Of a stretch of 64,000 nucleotides of DNA, positions 51,801 through 61,386 are shown one piece after another. The position numbers and the translations under genes are program-made. The stretch's first letter is position 1. The number at the start of each line of letters is the position of its first letter. The stretch comes from Azorinus chamasolen (lineage: Eukaryota > Mollusca > Bivalvia > Cardiida > Solecurtidae), in the NCBI GenBank assembly GCA_963576725.1, contig OY755241.1:30444853-30508852 (forward strand), written 5' to 3'. The notes below the pieces were generated by a model that ran no database searches, was not told the origin of the DNA, and worked only from the letters and a program-made list of their open reading frames with translations.

Positions 51801-52208
51801 GTACAGTAAAACCACTCTTAACCGGACATTAAATTTAGTATAAATATTGGTCTTGGAGGCAGGTGCTTTCTGTATGACTTTCACCATGCATTAAGCAGTC
51901 ACCTGCTTTAACCCTTTCCCTCATATAAACGTGTTTTCACGCATTAGCAAACAGATTAGACCCAGATCAGACGGCTCCTAGAGGAGCCGTCTGATCAGGG
52001 TCTACCATGTTTGCTAATAGAATTTGAAAGATCTGTGTCTTTACTTTCTAAAATGGCTACAATGTTTCACCTTCCATATTTCATTATAACTATTTTGGCC
52101 ATGAATATGCAGTAGGTACTAAAAAATGAAATACACATAGAACAGGGAAAGGGTTAAAGTATCTAAATTATTTACTACTGGAACTCTGGTATAGAGGGGT
52201 TATACTGT
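51801..52208 (+). mobile_element. TA-1b MITE interrupted by TTAA-1
   Basis: TACAGTAAAACCACTCTTAA start, AAGCAGTCACCTGC before and GTATCTAAATTATTTACTAC after the insert, end AGAGGGGTTATACTGT. Confidence 0.92.
51908..52157 (+). mobile_element. TTAA-1 hairpin MITE nested in TA-1b
   Basis: TTAACCCTTTCCCTCATATA and CAGGGAAAGGGTTAA ends with TTAA on both sides; intact hairpin GGCTCCTAGAGGAGCC. Confidence 0.95.
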
Positions 52209-52294
52209 TTATTAAATAGTTGATTGTCTATAGTGGTATTATGAACAATGAACTATGTTACCATTGAAGAAATTATCTGTATCTATATTATTTC

Positions 52295-52370
52295 ATAAGC
52301 AAATCGAGCAGACCCTGATCCGACGGCTCTTACAGGAGGCGAATAATCTGGGTAAGGGTGGAAAGGCGGT
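52295..52370 (-). repeat. TTAA-1 hairpin, diverged
   Basis: AAGCAAATCGAGCAGACCCT, GGCTCTTACAGGAGGC, AATCTGGGTAAGG. Confidence 0.6.
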
Positions 52371-52387
52371 CATATGACGTAAATGTT

Positions 52388-52470
52388 TAATGCAGGATGA
52401 ACGTGATACAGAAAGCTCATACAAGCGGTTTCTGCATTACTTTCGCCCTGCATTTAGCAACCACCTGCAT
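52388..52470 (+). repeat. TA-1 internal hairpin
   Basis: TTTAATGCAGGATGAACGTG and CGCCCTGCATTTAGC around AAAGCTCATACAAGCGGTTT. Confidence 0.65.
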
Positions 52471-52506
52471 TTAAAACCCTGAATGAGGTCTCTATTGGCT
52501 GTCGCA

Positions 52507-52763
52507 TTAACACTTTCCCTCATATAAACACATTTTACGCATTTTCACGCATTTGCAAACAGAGTAGACCAGATCAGACGGACCCCTTAGGAGCCGTCTG
52601 ATGAGGGTCTGCTTTGTTTGCTTATAAAATTATAGTAGTTATGACTCTACAGTTTCAGCGAGTATGAAAACACCTACTGTACATTTGCTATTATATACAA
52701 ATCAGCATATAAATACTGATGATGTCAGTTCTTACATGAATATATAACAAACGGGGCGATAAA
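52507..52763 (+). mobile_element. TTAA-1 hairpin MITE
   Basis: TTAACACTTTCCCTCATATA end, GCAAACAGAGTAGACC, GGACCCCTTAGGAGCC, degraded right end. Confidence 0.82.
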
Positions 52764-52843
52764 GCGGTTTTATTGTAGTTTAATAAAAATGCTTCTGAGT
52801 CCTCAACATTTAGAATGACGTCACTGAGTTTTATTCCCTCCAA

Positions 52844-52886
52844 GGGGGGGGGGGGGGGGGGGGAGAGAGAGAGAGAGAGAGAGGGG
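52844..52886 (+). repeat. Poly-G then (GA)n tract
   Basis: About 20 G followed by ~10 GA units; the G run length is prone to sequencing error. Confidence 0.95.
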
Positions 52887-53060
52887 GCGACATACGTCAG
52901 GTAACTAATTTATAACATTATATCTCGAGTATTACGAACTTCTTTATATGTATATGTTTTTTTTATTGTTGACGGCAAATGGCTTTATCACGTAACCTTG
53001 CTCATGCGAGCTGTCTGTTCTTGTGTGCATGTTGTTAAATGTTGGCATTTCAAGGGCTAT

Positions 53061-53277
53061 CAACCCTTTACTCCATTAATATTCATGTAAACATATAGTA
53101 ACATCGAGAATATTGATAAGATACATGAACACAGATATATTTAGCCAAGGCAGAAACGGTAGAATCATATCTATACTATTTCATAGGCAAACAGAGAAGA
53201 CCTATAGGAGCCGTCTGATCTGGGTCTACTCTGTTTGCATAAACTCAGAAATGCGTATTTATGGAGTAAAGGGTTAA
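53061..53277 (-). mobile_element. TTAA-1 MITE (reverse), half hairpin
   Basis: CAACCCTTTACTCCATTAAT end, GGCAAACAGAGAAGACC, CTATAGGAGCCGTCTGATCT, right end GGAGTAAAGGGTTAA; the left stem is deleted. Confidence 0.85.
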
Positions 53278-53325
53278 CCTTTATCCCGCTGTTCGTGACG
53301 TCATAACTCGCATTTGCAACCAGGG

Positions 53326-53501
53326 TCCATGCTTATAAAGCTGTTTAGTTGAGTCTGAGTTCGTTCTCAGGCTTTTGATTGGTCAGATTTGAGTTCTCAA
53401 GCTTTTGATTGGTCAGATTTGAGCCAAAGGCTCAAATCTGACCAATCAAAAACTTGAGCACGAACTAAGACTCAACTAACAGTTTTATAAGCATGGATAC
53501 T
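53326..53501. mobile_element. Fold-back element, full copy
   Basis: CAGGGTCCATGCTTATAAAG and TTTTATAAGCATGGATACTG terminal arms; inner arms AGTTGAGTCTGAGTTCGT and ACGAACTAAGACTCAACT; a repeated CTTTTGATTGGTCAGATTTG on the left arm. Confidence 0.9.
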
Positions 53502-53562
53502 GATTGGTGCAAGAAGAGACGCCGAATAACTCGTCGTCCCACCAGTATCTAAGCTGTTTGAA
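53502..53562 (+). repeat. GGATCC-type hairpin, diverged
   Basis: AAGAGACGCCGAATAACTCG and ACCAGTATCTAAGCTGTTTG. Confidence 0.55.
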
Positions 53563-53810
53563 ACCCGTTCAATAGTTTCTTAAAAGCTTAAAAACTGCCG
53601 AAGTGTAAAATTCAAACTTAGCAGACATTATTTGTTTGAAACTGGGAAATGGATCAAAATACAAAATGATTTGAACAAACGTGAATCCGACCTTAAGCAC
53701 GGTTAAAAGTCTTAAATATACGTGCTTTAGAAATGATAGGATGGAAAGAAAATTAATAAAAAACTAAGATATGCCCACCCGAAGAAGCAGCTTCGCCACC
53801 CGCGTTGGGT

Positions 53811-54005
53811 GCATAAACAGAGTAGAACCGGACCAGAGACTCCTAAGGAGCTTCTGGTAAGTGTATGTTCTGTTAATGTTATAATATAATTATATCTTAT
53901 TCTATAGTTTCTGTCATGACACAAATATCCCATTGATCTTAATGCTATTACAAATCAGCTTATCAATATTCATGTAATCATGAAATGAATATGCATGCGG
54001 TAAAA
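53811..54005 (+). mobile_element. TTAA-1 MITE remnant
   Basis: ATAAACAGAGTAGAACCGGA, ACTCCTAAGGAGCTTCTGG, tail with TTCTATAGTTTCTGTCATG. Confidence 0.7.
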
Positions 54006-54065
54006 ATGTTAATTTAATAATATATGGACATATGTCATTAGATCTCTTTATGTTCTCGACCTTTG

Positions 54066-54315
54066 TTAACCCTTTCCCTCATATAAACGTGTTTTCACGT
54101 ATTTGCAAACAGAGTAGACACAGATCAGACGGTTCCCAGAGGAGCCGTCTGATCAGGGTCTGTTCTGTTTGCTTATAAAATTTGATAGATCTGTTTCTTT
54201 AGTTTCTAAAATGTCTACAATGTTCCACCTTCCATATTTCTTTATAATTATTTTGTTAATGAATATTCAGTAGGTATTGAAATTTGGCCTTAATACAGAA
54301 CAATGAAAGGGTTAA
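54066..54315 (+). mobile_element. TTAA-1 hairpin MITE (intact)
   Basis: TTAACCCTTTCCCTCATATA and AATGAAAGGGTTAA ends, GGTTCCCAGAGGAGCC centre, tail identical in order to the 784 copy. Confidence 0.93.
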
Positions 54316-54322
54316 GGTCTCT

Positions 54323-54612
54323 GTTAACTCTTCGCATTGTGAATATTCAACAAACTATAATGATCTTATGGTATTGATTATATGTAGTATGTGGCCAGTA
54401 TGTATTTGTTAACAGAGTAGACCCTGATCAGACAGTTCCCACAGGAACCATCTGATCAGGGTCTGCTCTGTTTGTTTATGAACTAATATACATGTAGATA
54501 TTACGGCAGTTTCTGTCCTGGCCAACATCTCCTGTGTTCCAGTGCCATTATAAACACTGAATCCAATTAATATCCATGACGTCTTTATTTCTTGCATGCA
54601 TATTCATAAACA
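54323..54612 (+). mobile_element. TTAA-1 hairpin MITE
   Basis: TTAACTCTTCGCATTGTGAA end, AACAGAGTAGACCCTGATCA arm, GTTCCCACAGGAACC centre. Confidence 0.8.
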
Positions 54613-54616
54613 CAAT

Positions 54617-54845
54617 TTACTCCACAATTCCACCGTCTCACGCCTTTGCAAACAGAGTAGACCCAGATCAGACGGCTTTTAGAGGAGCCGTATGATCTGG
54701 GTCTGGTCTGTATGCATATGATATAATCCTACAGTTTCTGGCATCACCACACATACCTGTGGCCATGTGCTATTATAACAATTAATCTAATTAATATTCA
54801 TGATATCATTATTTCTTACATGCATATTCATGGAGTAAAGGTTAA
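54617..54845 (+). mobile_element. TTAA-1 hairpin MITE
   Basis: TTTACTCCACAATTCC end, GCAAACAGAGTAGACCC, GGCTTTTAGAGGAGCC, right end CATGGAGTAAAGGTTAA. Confidence 0.85.
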
Positions 54846-55248
54846 CTGGTTTTGTTACAGCAGTCGTGTACCTAGCGACCCTTGTTCAGCTGGCCTTTCA
54901 TTTGATACAACTTGTTTGTCAAAGCTATCATCGATTTGCCTATATATGTCTTATATTGGTAAGAAAAGATGACATACCTCTGTAACTATAGCAACCGTAG
55001 TCACGTGTTATGTATGTTGCCGATTTTGCTGTGTTATTATAAAGACCTAAAGTACTGCATTTTAGGTCCTTGGTTATTGTTTTGTTTCGTAAATTTATGA
55101 CCTGTGTTTGTAATTACAAACATGTTGATATAAATCCAGAATACCAGAATCTTGATACGTTCTTGTTTATATTTTGTCCTCCTTGAAAACCGAGGTAACC
55201 AACTCTTTAAACTGCTAGCAACGAACTTGTTATATCATATACATGTAT
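54846..55248. other. No gene recognised
   Basis: Unique sequence; a local palindrome AAAGTACTGCATTTTAGGTC region near 55050 is not assigned. Confidence 0.5.
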
Positions 55249-55446
55249 ATACAGTAAAACCTCTCAAAACAGGACATTCAATTTTGTAAATATCGGTCTT
55301 GGAAACAGGTGGAAGTTTAATGCAGGGTGAACAGTCATGCAGAAAGCTCCTATTGGGGCTTTCTGAATGACTTTCAACCTGCATTAAGCAGCCACCTACC
55401 TAAAAGTATACAACTTTCTCTCTTTTACAGAGGGATTTTACAGTAC
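55249..55446 (+). mobile_element. TA-1b (pogo-like) MITE
   Basis: TACAGTAAAACCTCTCAAAA and AGAGGGATTTTACAGTA ends; hairpin GAAAGCTCCTATTGGGGCTT. Confidence 0.9.
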
Positions 55447-55467
55447 AAAATAACAGTTTGACTGCGG

Positions 55468-55542
55468 GACTCGTTAGGTCGGCAGTATAGAGCGTCGGTC
55501 TCCTATTCAGTAGATGGGTCGTGAGTTCGAGTGGCGGCGAGG
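55468..55542 (+). other. tRNA-like sequence / SINE head
   Basis: TAGGTCGGCAGTATAGAGCG (A-box) and GTGAGTTCGAGTGGCG (B-box) sit at tRNA spacing, with an intervening CGGTCTCCTATTCAG anticodon region. T-stem pairing is degenerate. Confidence 0.4.
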
Positions 55543-55619
55543 TTCACACATTTCCACGTTGTATGAATGTAATACCGGGGTTAATAAAGTGTCCGTTAAT
55601 CCATTTATTTCCATACCAT

Positions 55620-56027
55620 CTAACCCCTCATATAAACGCATTTTCACGCATTTGAAAACGGAGAAGACCCTGATGTGTCTGCTCTGTTTGCTAACGGAAT
55701 TTGAAAGATTTGTTACCTTACTTTCTAAAACGGCTACAATGTTCCATCTTCCATATTTTATTATATATACTGTAAAACCTCGATTATTCGAATTTTCGGT
55801 ATAGAAGAATTTAGACCCTTTTAGGCAGGTGGCTGCTTAATGCATGGTGAAAGTCATGCAGAAAGCTCCTAGAGGAACTTTCTGCATGACTTTCACCATG
55901 CATTAAGCTGCCACCTGTCTTAAAGATCGATAATAATACGTATTTTAGTGTTCGGATAATCGAAGTTTTACTGTAACTATTTTGTTCATGAATATTCATT
56001 AGTTATTAACATTTGGAATAAACACGA
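55620..56027 (+). mobile_element. TTAA-1 MITE interrupted by a TA-1 MITE
   Basis: CTAACCCCTCATATAAACGC end and CGGAATTTGAAAGATTTG tail run into ATATTTTATTATATA; the tail resumes as ACTATTTTGTTCATGAATAT. Confidence 0.88.
55768..55976 (+). mobile_element. Tigger/TA-1 MITE nested in TTAA-1
   Basis: TACTGTAAAACCTCGATTAT and AATCGAAGTTTTACTGTA ends; hairpin GAAAGCTCCTAGAGGAAC. The uninterrupted TTAA-1 tail elsewhere (TCATTATAACTATTTT) shows that TA was duplicated. Confidence 0.93.
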
Positions 56028-56132
56028 CTGCTCATGCCCGCTATATAATGTGTGTCAGGGTCGTAGCTGGGTCCGAATGTAATGTACGCACTGTGGTTAG
56101 AGATGTCAGGGACATGTTCCGCCTGAAGATTT

Positions 56133-56247
56133 TAGGTAGTTTTGAAAGTATTGAAACTATTGTGATAAATAGAGCAAATGCTCTATTTATCACATGGTTT
56201 CAAATGTGACTTTTACGGAGGCGTGAAAAGGGTTGTCAATATGAGAT
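56133..56247 (+). mobile_element. TTAA-2 remnant with core-less hairpin
   Basis: GATAAATAGAGCAAATGCTC then TATTTATCACATGG; same short centre as the 15493 element. Outer ends are missing. Confidence 0.8.
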
Positions 56248-56312
56248 TAAGGGGAGGTAGGGTGTAGAACAAACATAATATTTGCTAGTATAGCCATTGA
56301 CATACATGGGTT

Positions 56313-56391
56313 TAGCATACAGTGTAGACTCTGGTCAGTATTATCCCCCAGGGACCCTCTGACATGGGTCAACATTGTTTGCCTATGCCCT
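56313..56391 (+). repeat. Hairpin, CAGTGTAGAC type
   Basis: AGCATACAGTGTAGACTCTG and GGGTCAACATTGTTTGCC with a loose stem. Confidence 0.6.
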
Positions 56392-56529
56392 TTTCAAGGG
56401 AGACTGGGTATATATTGGTTAACTGACTATGAGATAAATAAAGAGAAACAACTTGTCAACTGTGTAGACGAAAAGTTGCCTAACATGAACATAACTCTCT
56501 CTCTCAGAAGTGGTGAATTTGTTCATCTA

Positions 56530-56598
56530 TGCAATCAATTTTGATCCAGATAGGACGCCGAGTGACTCGGTGTCGCATTAGCATCCAAACTGTTTGAT
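56530..56598 (+). repeat. GGATCC hairpin element
   Basis: CAATTTTGATCCAGATAGGA and AGCATCCAAACTGTTTG around GCCGAGTGACTCGGTG. Confidence 0.8.
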
Positions 56599-56668
56599 CT
56601 TTCTATGTAGAAAAAAAATAGATTTAAACAAAGAAAATCAAAGGGAAAGACACATTTGTAGATGACAG

Positions 56669-56875
56669 TACAGTAAAACCTCTCTACATCGGCCATTAAA
56701 TTACATCAATTATTTTGTGTTAAAGGCAGGTGGCTGCTTAAAGCAAGGTGAAAGTAAACAGAACGGTCCAATAGGAGCGCTCTGTTTTACTTTCACATTG
56801 CTTTAAGATGCCACCTGTCCTAAATACCAACTAATTAACACAATTTAGTGGCCGTTATAGAGAGGTTGTACTGTA
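56669..56875 (+). mobile_element. TA-1 (pogo-like) MITE
   Basis: TACAGTAAAACCTCTCTACA and ATAGAGAGGTTGTACTGTA ends; hairpin around GGTCCAATAGGAGC. Confidence 0.93.
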
Positions 56876-56889
56876 TATGCACGTGGAAG

Positions 56890-57085
56890 CGAGTAATTCC
56901 ATTACCTGATAGAAACGCAGTTAATAGCAATTGCAAACAGCATAGAATCAGATCAGACAGTCACTATAGGAAAAGTCTTGTCAATGCCAGCTCTAGGGAA
57001 ATATATAGATCTAAGTCTGCATTGTTCAATCATGGTCAAACGTTTCTATGTTCATATGTCTCTAAAAGATAATGTAATAGGCATG
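56890..57085 (+). mobile_element. TTAA-1 MITE, heavily degraded
   Basis: TTGCAAACAGCATAGAATCA and CACTATAGGAAAAGTC. Confidence 0.45.
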
Positions 57086-57099
57086 GTGTGATTATTTGT

Positions 57100-57298
57100 T
57101 CATGAATATTCATGTAGGAAGTAATGGCATCATACATATTAATAAGCTGTACTTTTATATTTATAATAACACATGAACACGGGAATATCTCACAAAGACA
57201 GAAAGTGAAGAATCAGATCTATATCATGTCATGAGCAAACAGAGCAGATCCTCATCAGACGGCTCCTGTAGGAGTCTGGGTCTACATTGTTTGCAAAG
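57100..57298 (-). mobile_element. TTAA-1 MITE (reverse), right arm shortened
   Basis: TTCATGAATATTCATGTAGG, GAGCAAACAGAGCAGATCCT, GGCTCCTGTAGGAGTC, ACATTGTTTGCAAAG. Confidence 0.75.
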
Positions 57299-57364
57299 GT
57301 CTCATCTGGGTCTTCACTATTTACAGGTAGGTATATTGATGTGAATAGCAAGCGAAGCATTAAC
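57299..57364 (+). repeat. TTAA-5 right-half fragment
   Basis: GTCTCATCTGGGTCTTCACT to AGCAAGCGAAGCATTAA, joined to the previous fragment without spacer. Confidence 0.85.
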
Positions 57365-57706
57365 TCATTTCTAGTTTTTAAGTTGTACCTTTACGTCTTG
57401 AAGCGGATGGATATAATACGTAATAAGTCAGCTCACACTTGTTACTATTTTTAGCCTCGACCTGTTGGTCGTTTTCAAAACTGTGCTACACTTAACACTG
57501 TTACGAACAATCCTGTGTAAAACAGCAATAAATATTCAGTTGTTTTCCTGATATGAATATTCATTAAGTAAAGGGTTAAGGTTAATGTAAGAAATGATTG
57601 CGAGGGAGAGTGGAAAGATGAAATAATATACAGAAGAGCCTGACTTAAGCGGTCATCAAAAATACATGTATATAATCTATCAAGTGAAATATACCGCATA
57701 ATCATT

Positions 57707-57926
57707 TTAACCCATTACCTCATAGGTCATTTTAGACCCGACGTCTTTGAATAATTCTACTGAAACATTTACTAGAAAAAAGGGGAAAATAGAAATTTGC
57801 TGTTTTGAAAACCAATTTGATAAATAGAGCAATCACTCCTTTTTGGAGCAAATGCTCTATTTATCACAAAGGTTTCAAAATGTGACTTTAATGACAGAGG
57901 CGTCAAATGGCGTCAGTTGGAGGGAA
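57707..57926 (+). mobile_element. TTAA-2 hairpin MITE
   Basis: TTAACCCATTACCTCATAGG end, hairpin ACTCCTTTTTGGAGCAAATG, right end decays at GGAGGGAATA. Confidence 0.9.
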
Positions 57927-57964
57927 TATACTATATACATTTTATTATTGATGAAGATGTATAA

Positions 57965-58321
57965 TTCCGTCACTCAAAGCGGACTTAGATCCTATGTCAA
58001 CTAGTTTATGTCCAGACACGAAGCCGACAAACATCGGATTGTACAGGTAATCAAGTGCACGCCCGCAGCAAATGACGGATAGACATTATAATGCAGAAAT
58101 CCAATCTGAATAGAAAACAACAACAACAACAATCATAAAGCCAGTAACGAACAGAAAGAACTTCCACCGAGATTATTACAGGCTTTATGAAATGAAACAT
58201 TTTGATGATACCTGGAATATAATTCACCTGACAAAGTCTTCCAGCATAATGGCGGAAATTTCATGTTGCAACTTATGATTATGACCACTTATCGGATCTT
58301 AGTCCGCTTTGAGTGGCGGAA
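57965..58321. mobile_element. Short TIR element, unclassified
   Basis: TTCCGTCACTCAAAGCGGAC then TTAGATCC, with the complement GGATCTTAGTCCGCTTTGAG and TGGCGGAA at the right. The interior is not palindromic. ~357 bp. Confidence 0.75.
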
Positions 58322-58498
58322 GAATCGCTCGCGTGTCATATCGTACTCAATAAGTGATACTGAAGTGACGACGTTAAGTCACTGAAGCGAATCAAATCGT
58401 CCATGAGCAGCAATTGGAGTTTATAATTAGGCTGATGAATATATCGAAGGATTTGTGCAGAACTGGTGTTACTCTTTGGGGCGACTTTGTGACTAACT

Positions 58499-58552
58499 TT
58501 GCAAGCAGTTTGGATCCAGATGAGACGCCGAGTAACTGTCCAAACTGTTAAA
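58499..58552 (+). repeat. GGATCC hairpin with right arm truncated
   Basis: CAGTTTGGATCCAGATGAGA and CGCCGAGTAAC join CTGTCCAAACTGTT directly. Confidence 0.85.
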
Positions 58553-58811
58553 TACATTTTGATAATGTTAATGCAGAGAAACTAAAGAAATACAAATGTT
58601 TTGAAGACTGAAAGCGTCGCAATCATGTGACAGCGTCTAAATCTTTAAGTGTGATTTGACAATAGTGTTACACTGAGTCCTCCATATATCGATTAGTTAA
58701 CAGAAAATCGATAATAAATAGCCAAGACCTAATACATTTAAGCGGGCAACAAAACTGCCGTTGTAGCAGGGAAATACGTTACGTATGTAGTTCTATGTTA
58801 CCGTTGTTTAT

Positions 58812-59082
58812 TTAACCCTTTTCCGTTATGAATATTAACGTAAGAAATAATGGTGTCCTATACAGAGTAATCGCTTACTCCACGCATTTCTACACATTTA
58901 AAAACAGAGTAGATCCAGATCAGAGGGCTCTATGGGAGCGGTCAGATCAGGGTCTGTATATATGATTGTTTAGTTTCTATTTCGGCAAACATTATACATT
59001 TTAACATGCCACTTTAGAAATAAGTCTAATTATTATTTACGATGTCGTCATATCTTTCATTAATATTCATGGAGTAAAGTGT
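58812..59082 (+). mobile_element. TTAA-1 MITE, composite
   Basis: TTAACCCTTTTCCGTTATGA end, AAAACAGAGTAGATCCAGAT arm, GGGCTCTATGGGAGCGG, CATGGAGTAAAGTGT. Confidence 0.75.
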
Positions 59083-59637
59083 CAATGAGATGAAGTTTCA
59101 TAATGGCAAACGAAAATTGGTATCTATGGCAATGGAAGAAACTGTAGAATCGCATATGACGTTGCGTTCTTTGTTGACGTCAATTTGCGTAACGCCGTGA
59201 ATACGACGTCGTGACCCCAGTGGTGTTACTCAAATGTATGTTGTTTGTAATTTTTGTGTTCGATATTTAAAAGTAATACATGAAATTATTCCTTAGTAAT
59301 TTCCCGACATTTTAATATAAAAATCATGATATTAACACACGCGGATTTTAAAAAAGTAGTATTGAGAAGACCAGAAAACATCGATTTCAAATCAACTTCT
59401 ATTTCATTTTGTCAATTAAAAAAAACCCAATCGATTTTCTTTATTTTTTAAATAGTTTTAGATTGACCTGTTATGAATGCATGTGTGAGGTTTTAGAACT
59501 GCAGTTGATAAGACGCGATTCTGACAATTAATATCGCAACCACAGTACATTCCCGTCTGATGTCCGTTTATGACGTCAAATAAAGATAAGATAAGGTAAG
59601 ATAATATTTTATTATTGTGACTTGTGCATTGCATAAA
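59083..59637. other. No gene recognised
   Basis: AT-rich; GACGTCA-like CRE motifs at 59175, 59208 and 59573, and (AGATA)n-like sequence at 59585-59610. No exon seen. Confidence 0.5.
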
Positions 59638-59988
59638 TACAGTGCTCCCTCCCTACAACGACCCTCTCAATAACGATTGCCTCCTTACAACAACGCATGT
59701 CACTGTTTCCGAAACAACAAGGCTCCAGAAACAACTTTTTCCATCGTATTTTCTTTATGCCTCCATCAAACCCTATGTTGTGACCACTCTTTAGAATCGT
59801 CACTTTGTGACGATTCTAAAGAGTGGTCACAACATAGGATTTGATTGAGGCATAACGGTTTTAGTTCTCGAAATACACATTATCTGGGGATCTGCAAACA
59901 AGCTATCCCTCCCTATAACAACTCCCTCTGAACAACACACACAATCTTCGTATCCCAAAGGGTGTCGTTGTAGAGAGGGAACACTGTA
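59638..59988 (+). mobile_element. TA-type MITE containing a 98-bp palindrome
   Basis: TACAGTGCTCCCTCCCTACA and GTTGTAGAGAGGGAACACTG then TA form TIRs with a TA target (pogo-like). Confidence 0.88.
59757..59854. repeat. 98-bp palindrome (AAACCCTAT type)
   Basis: TATGCCTCCATCAAACCCTA and TAGGATTTGATTGAGGCATA arms pair almost throughout, tip CGTCACTTTGTGACG. Related to 32976. Confidence 0.95.
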
Positions 59989-60627
59989 TATCAATAACAA
60001 TAAATTAAATAAACTCACAGATAGAAATAGGCCCTTTTTGGCCTATAAGTCACCAACACTCTGATATATAAAAAGACTTCTGTAGTTATCTAATGTATCA
60101 AGTGTCTATATAAATGCGCCCGTTAAACAAATGTCACAGGTGGCAGATTTGCAGACAGAGCCGATTCAGATGAGGAGACTCCTAACGAGGCCCCCGACAT
60201 GGGTCAACTATGTTTGCCGGTCAGTGTAAGGTTATATAAATCACATAGCTCTGTTCATACGATGTTTGACAATGTACACAATAACAAGACGCAAACAACT
60301 CAATCCAATATTAGATAACTTCAATCAATCGTTCGTTACTAACAAACGATAGCAAGACACACCACAGCAGTGCAAAAACATTTTATCTAACTTAACTTTT
60401 TCAAACAATAACCCATGAAAACATCAAACCATGTTAGTCACTTCACTGCAATGGATGAGTTCTTCAATCTAATCAGTATATAACCAAATAACTAATTAAA
60501 CAGATAAGTTAGCGTTGCTGTATATTCTGTAAAAATAGCAGAAATAATTTACAGACTGTTTCGTAATACTATTAGATAAGTAGGTCTGGGCTAAAATCAA
60601 TTATCTATTATCTATACAGCGTCTTAC
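59989..60627. other. One hairpin scrap, otherwise nothing recognised
   Basis: GCAGATTTGCAGACAGAGCC to AACTATGTTTGCCGG (60143-60219) is a worn hairpin. The rest is AT-rich. Confidence 0.5.
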
Positions 60628-60778
60628 TACAATCGAACTTGTCTTAAGCGACCATTCAATTATGGAACACAGGAGCTTAAAAAATCAGGCAGTTGCTTAC
60701 CGCTCCTGCATTACTTTTGACCTGCATTAAGCTACCATCTGCCCTATAAGCCCATAATTATACAGGTCCTAGTGTATA
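60628..60778 (+). mobile_element. TA-1c MITE, shortened
   Basis: TACAATCGAACTTGTCTTAA end, CAGGCAGTTGCTTACCGC, TGACCTGCATTAAGCTACC. Confidence 0.7.
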
Positions 60779-60894
60779 AACAAACATACTTGTATATATG
60801 CCAATAATTCAAATTGTCATTATTTGAAACAAAAAGGCGTTACATAAAGGCATCCTTCAGGTGTGAAACGGCATTGACGATGTGTTATTACATA

Positions 60895-60970
60895 AGTAAT
60901 CAGAGCAGACCCTGATCAGGCGGCTCCAATCAGATCTGTCTACAATGGGTTTGCCCTGTTTGAATAGGCG
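60895..60970 (-). repeat. TTAA-1 hairpin, diverged
   Basis: AATCAGAGCAGACCCTGATC and GTTTGCCCTGTTTG. Confidence 0.6.
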
Positions 60971-61145
60971 TGAATAAACGTCTATATCAGCTATATCCTT
61001 CCGTCGACAATTAGATGATATACCGGTATTCTGGGCTATTTGTCTATTCCAGGTTTCATATACATGTAAGTCGGATTTTCTTCATTCCTTTGAAAGAAAA
61101 CACATAGAATGTCAAGTAGCTGGTATTCTGATTTCATGCTACGAT

Positions 61146-61185
61146 GAGCGATTTGACGTCTCACGAGGATCCATACTGTTAGTTA
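61146..61185 (+). repeat. GGATCC hairpin right arm
   Basis: TTGACGTCTCACGAGGATCC then ATACTGTTAG. Confidence 0.6.
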
Positions 61186-61221
61186 AAGTTATCAATGACT
61201 CACATAAGGTGGAAACAGAAC

Positions 61222-61386
61222 TACGGTAAACCTCTTTATAACGGCCACTAACTTGTGTTAACTAGTTGGTGTTTAGGGCAGGTGGCTGCTTAAGGCAAGG
61301 TGAAAGTAAAACAGAACGCAACCACCTGCCTTTTACACAAACTACTTGATGTAATGTAATGTCCGTTATAGATAGGTCTTACCGTA
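61222..61386 (+). mobile_element. TA-1 MITE with most of the right hairpin arm deleted
   Basis: TACGGTAAACCTCTTTATAA and TAGGTCTTACCGTA ends; GTAAAACAGAACG joins CAACCACCTGCC directly. Confidence 0.88.

Noticed and set aside
784..60000. Hairpins as microRNA precursors
   Set aside because: They are repeated dozens of times with transposon ends and target duplications; a miRNA claim would need small-RNA data.
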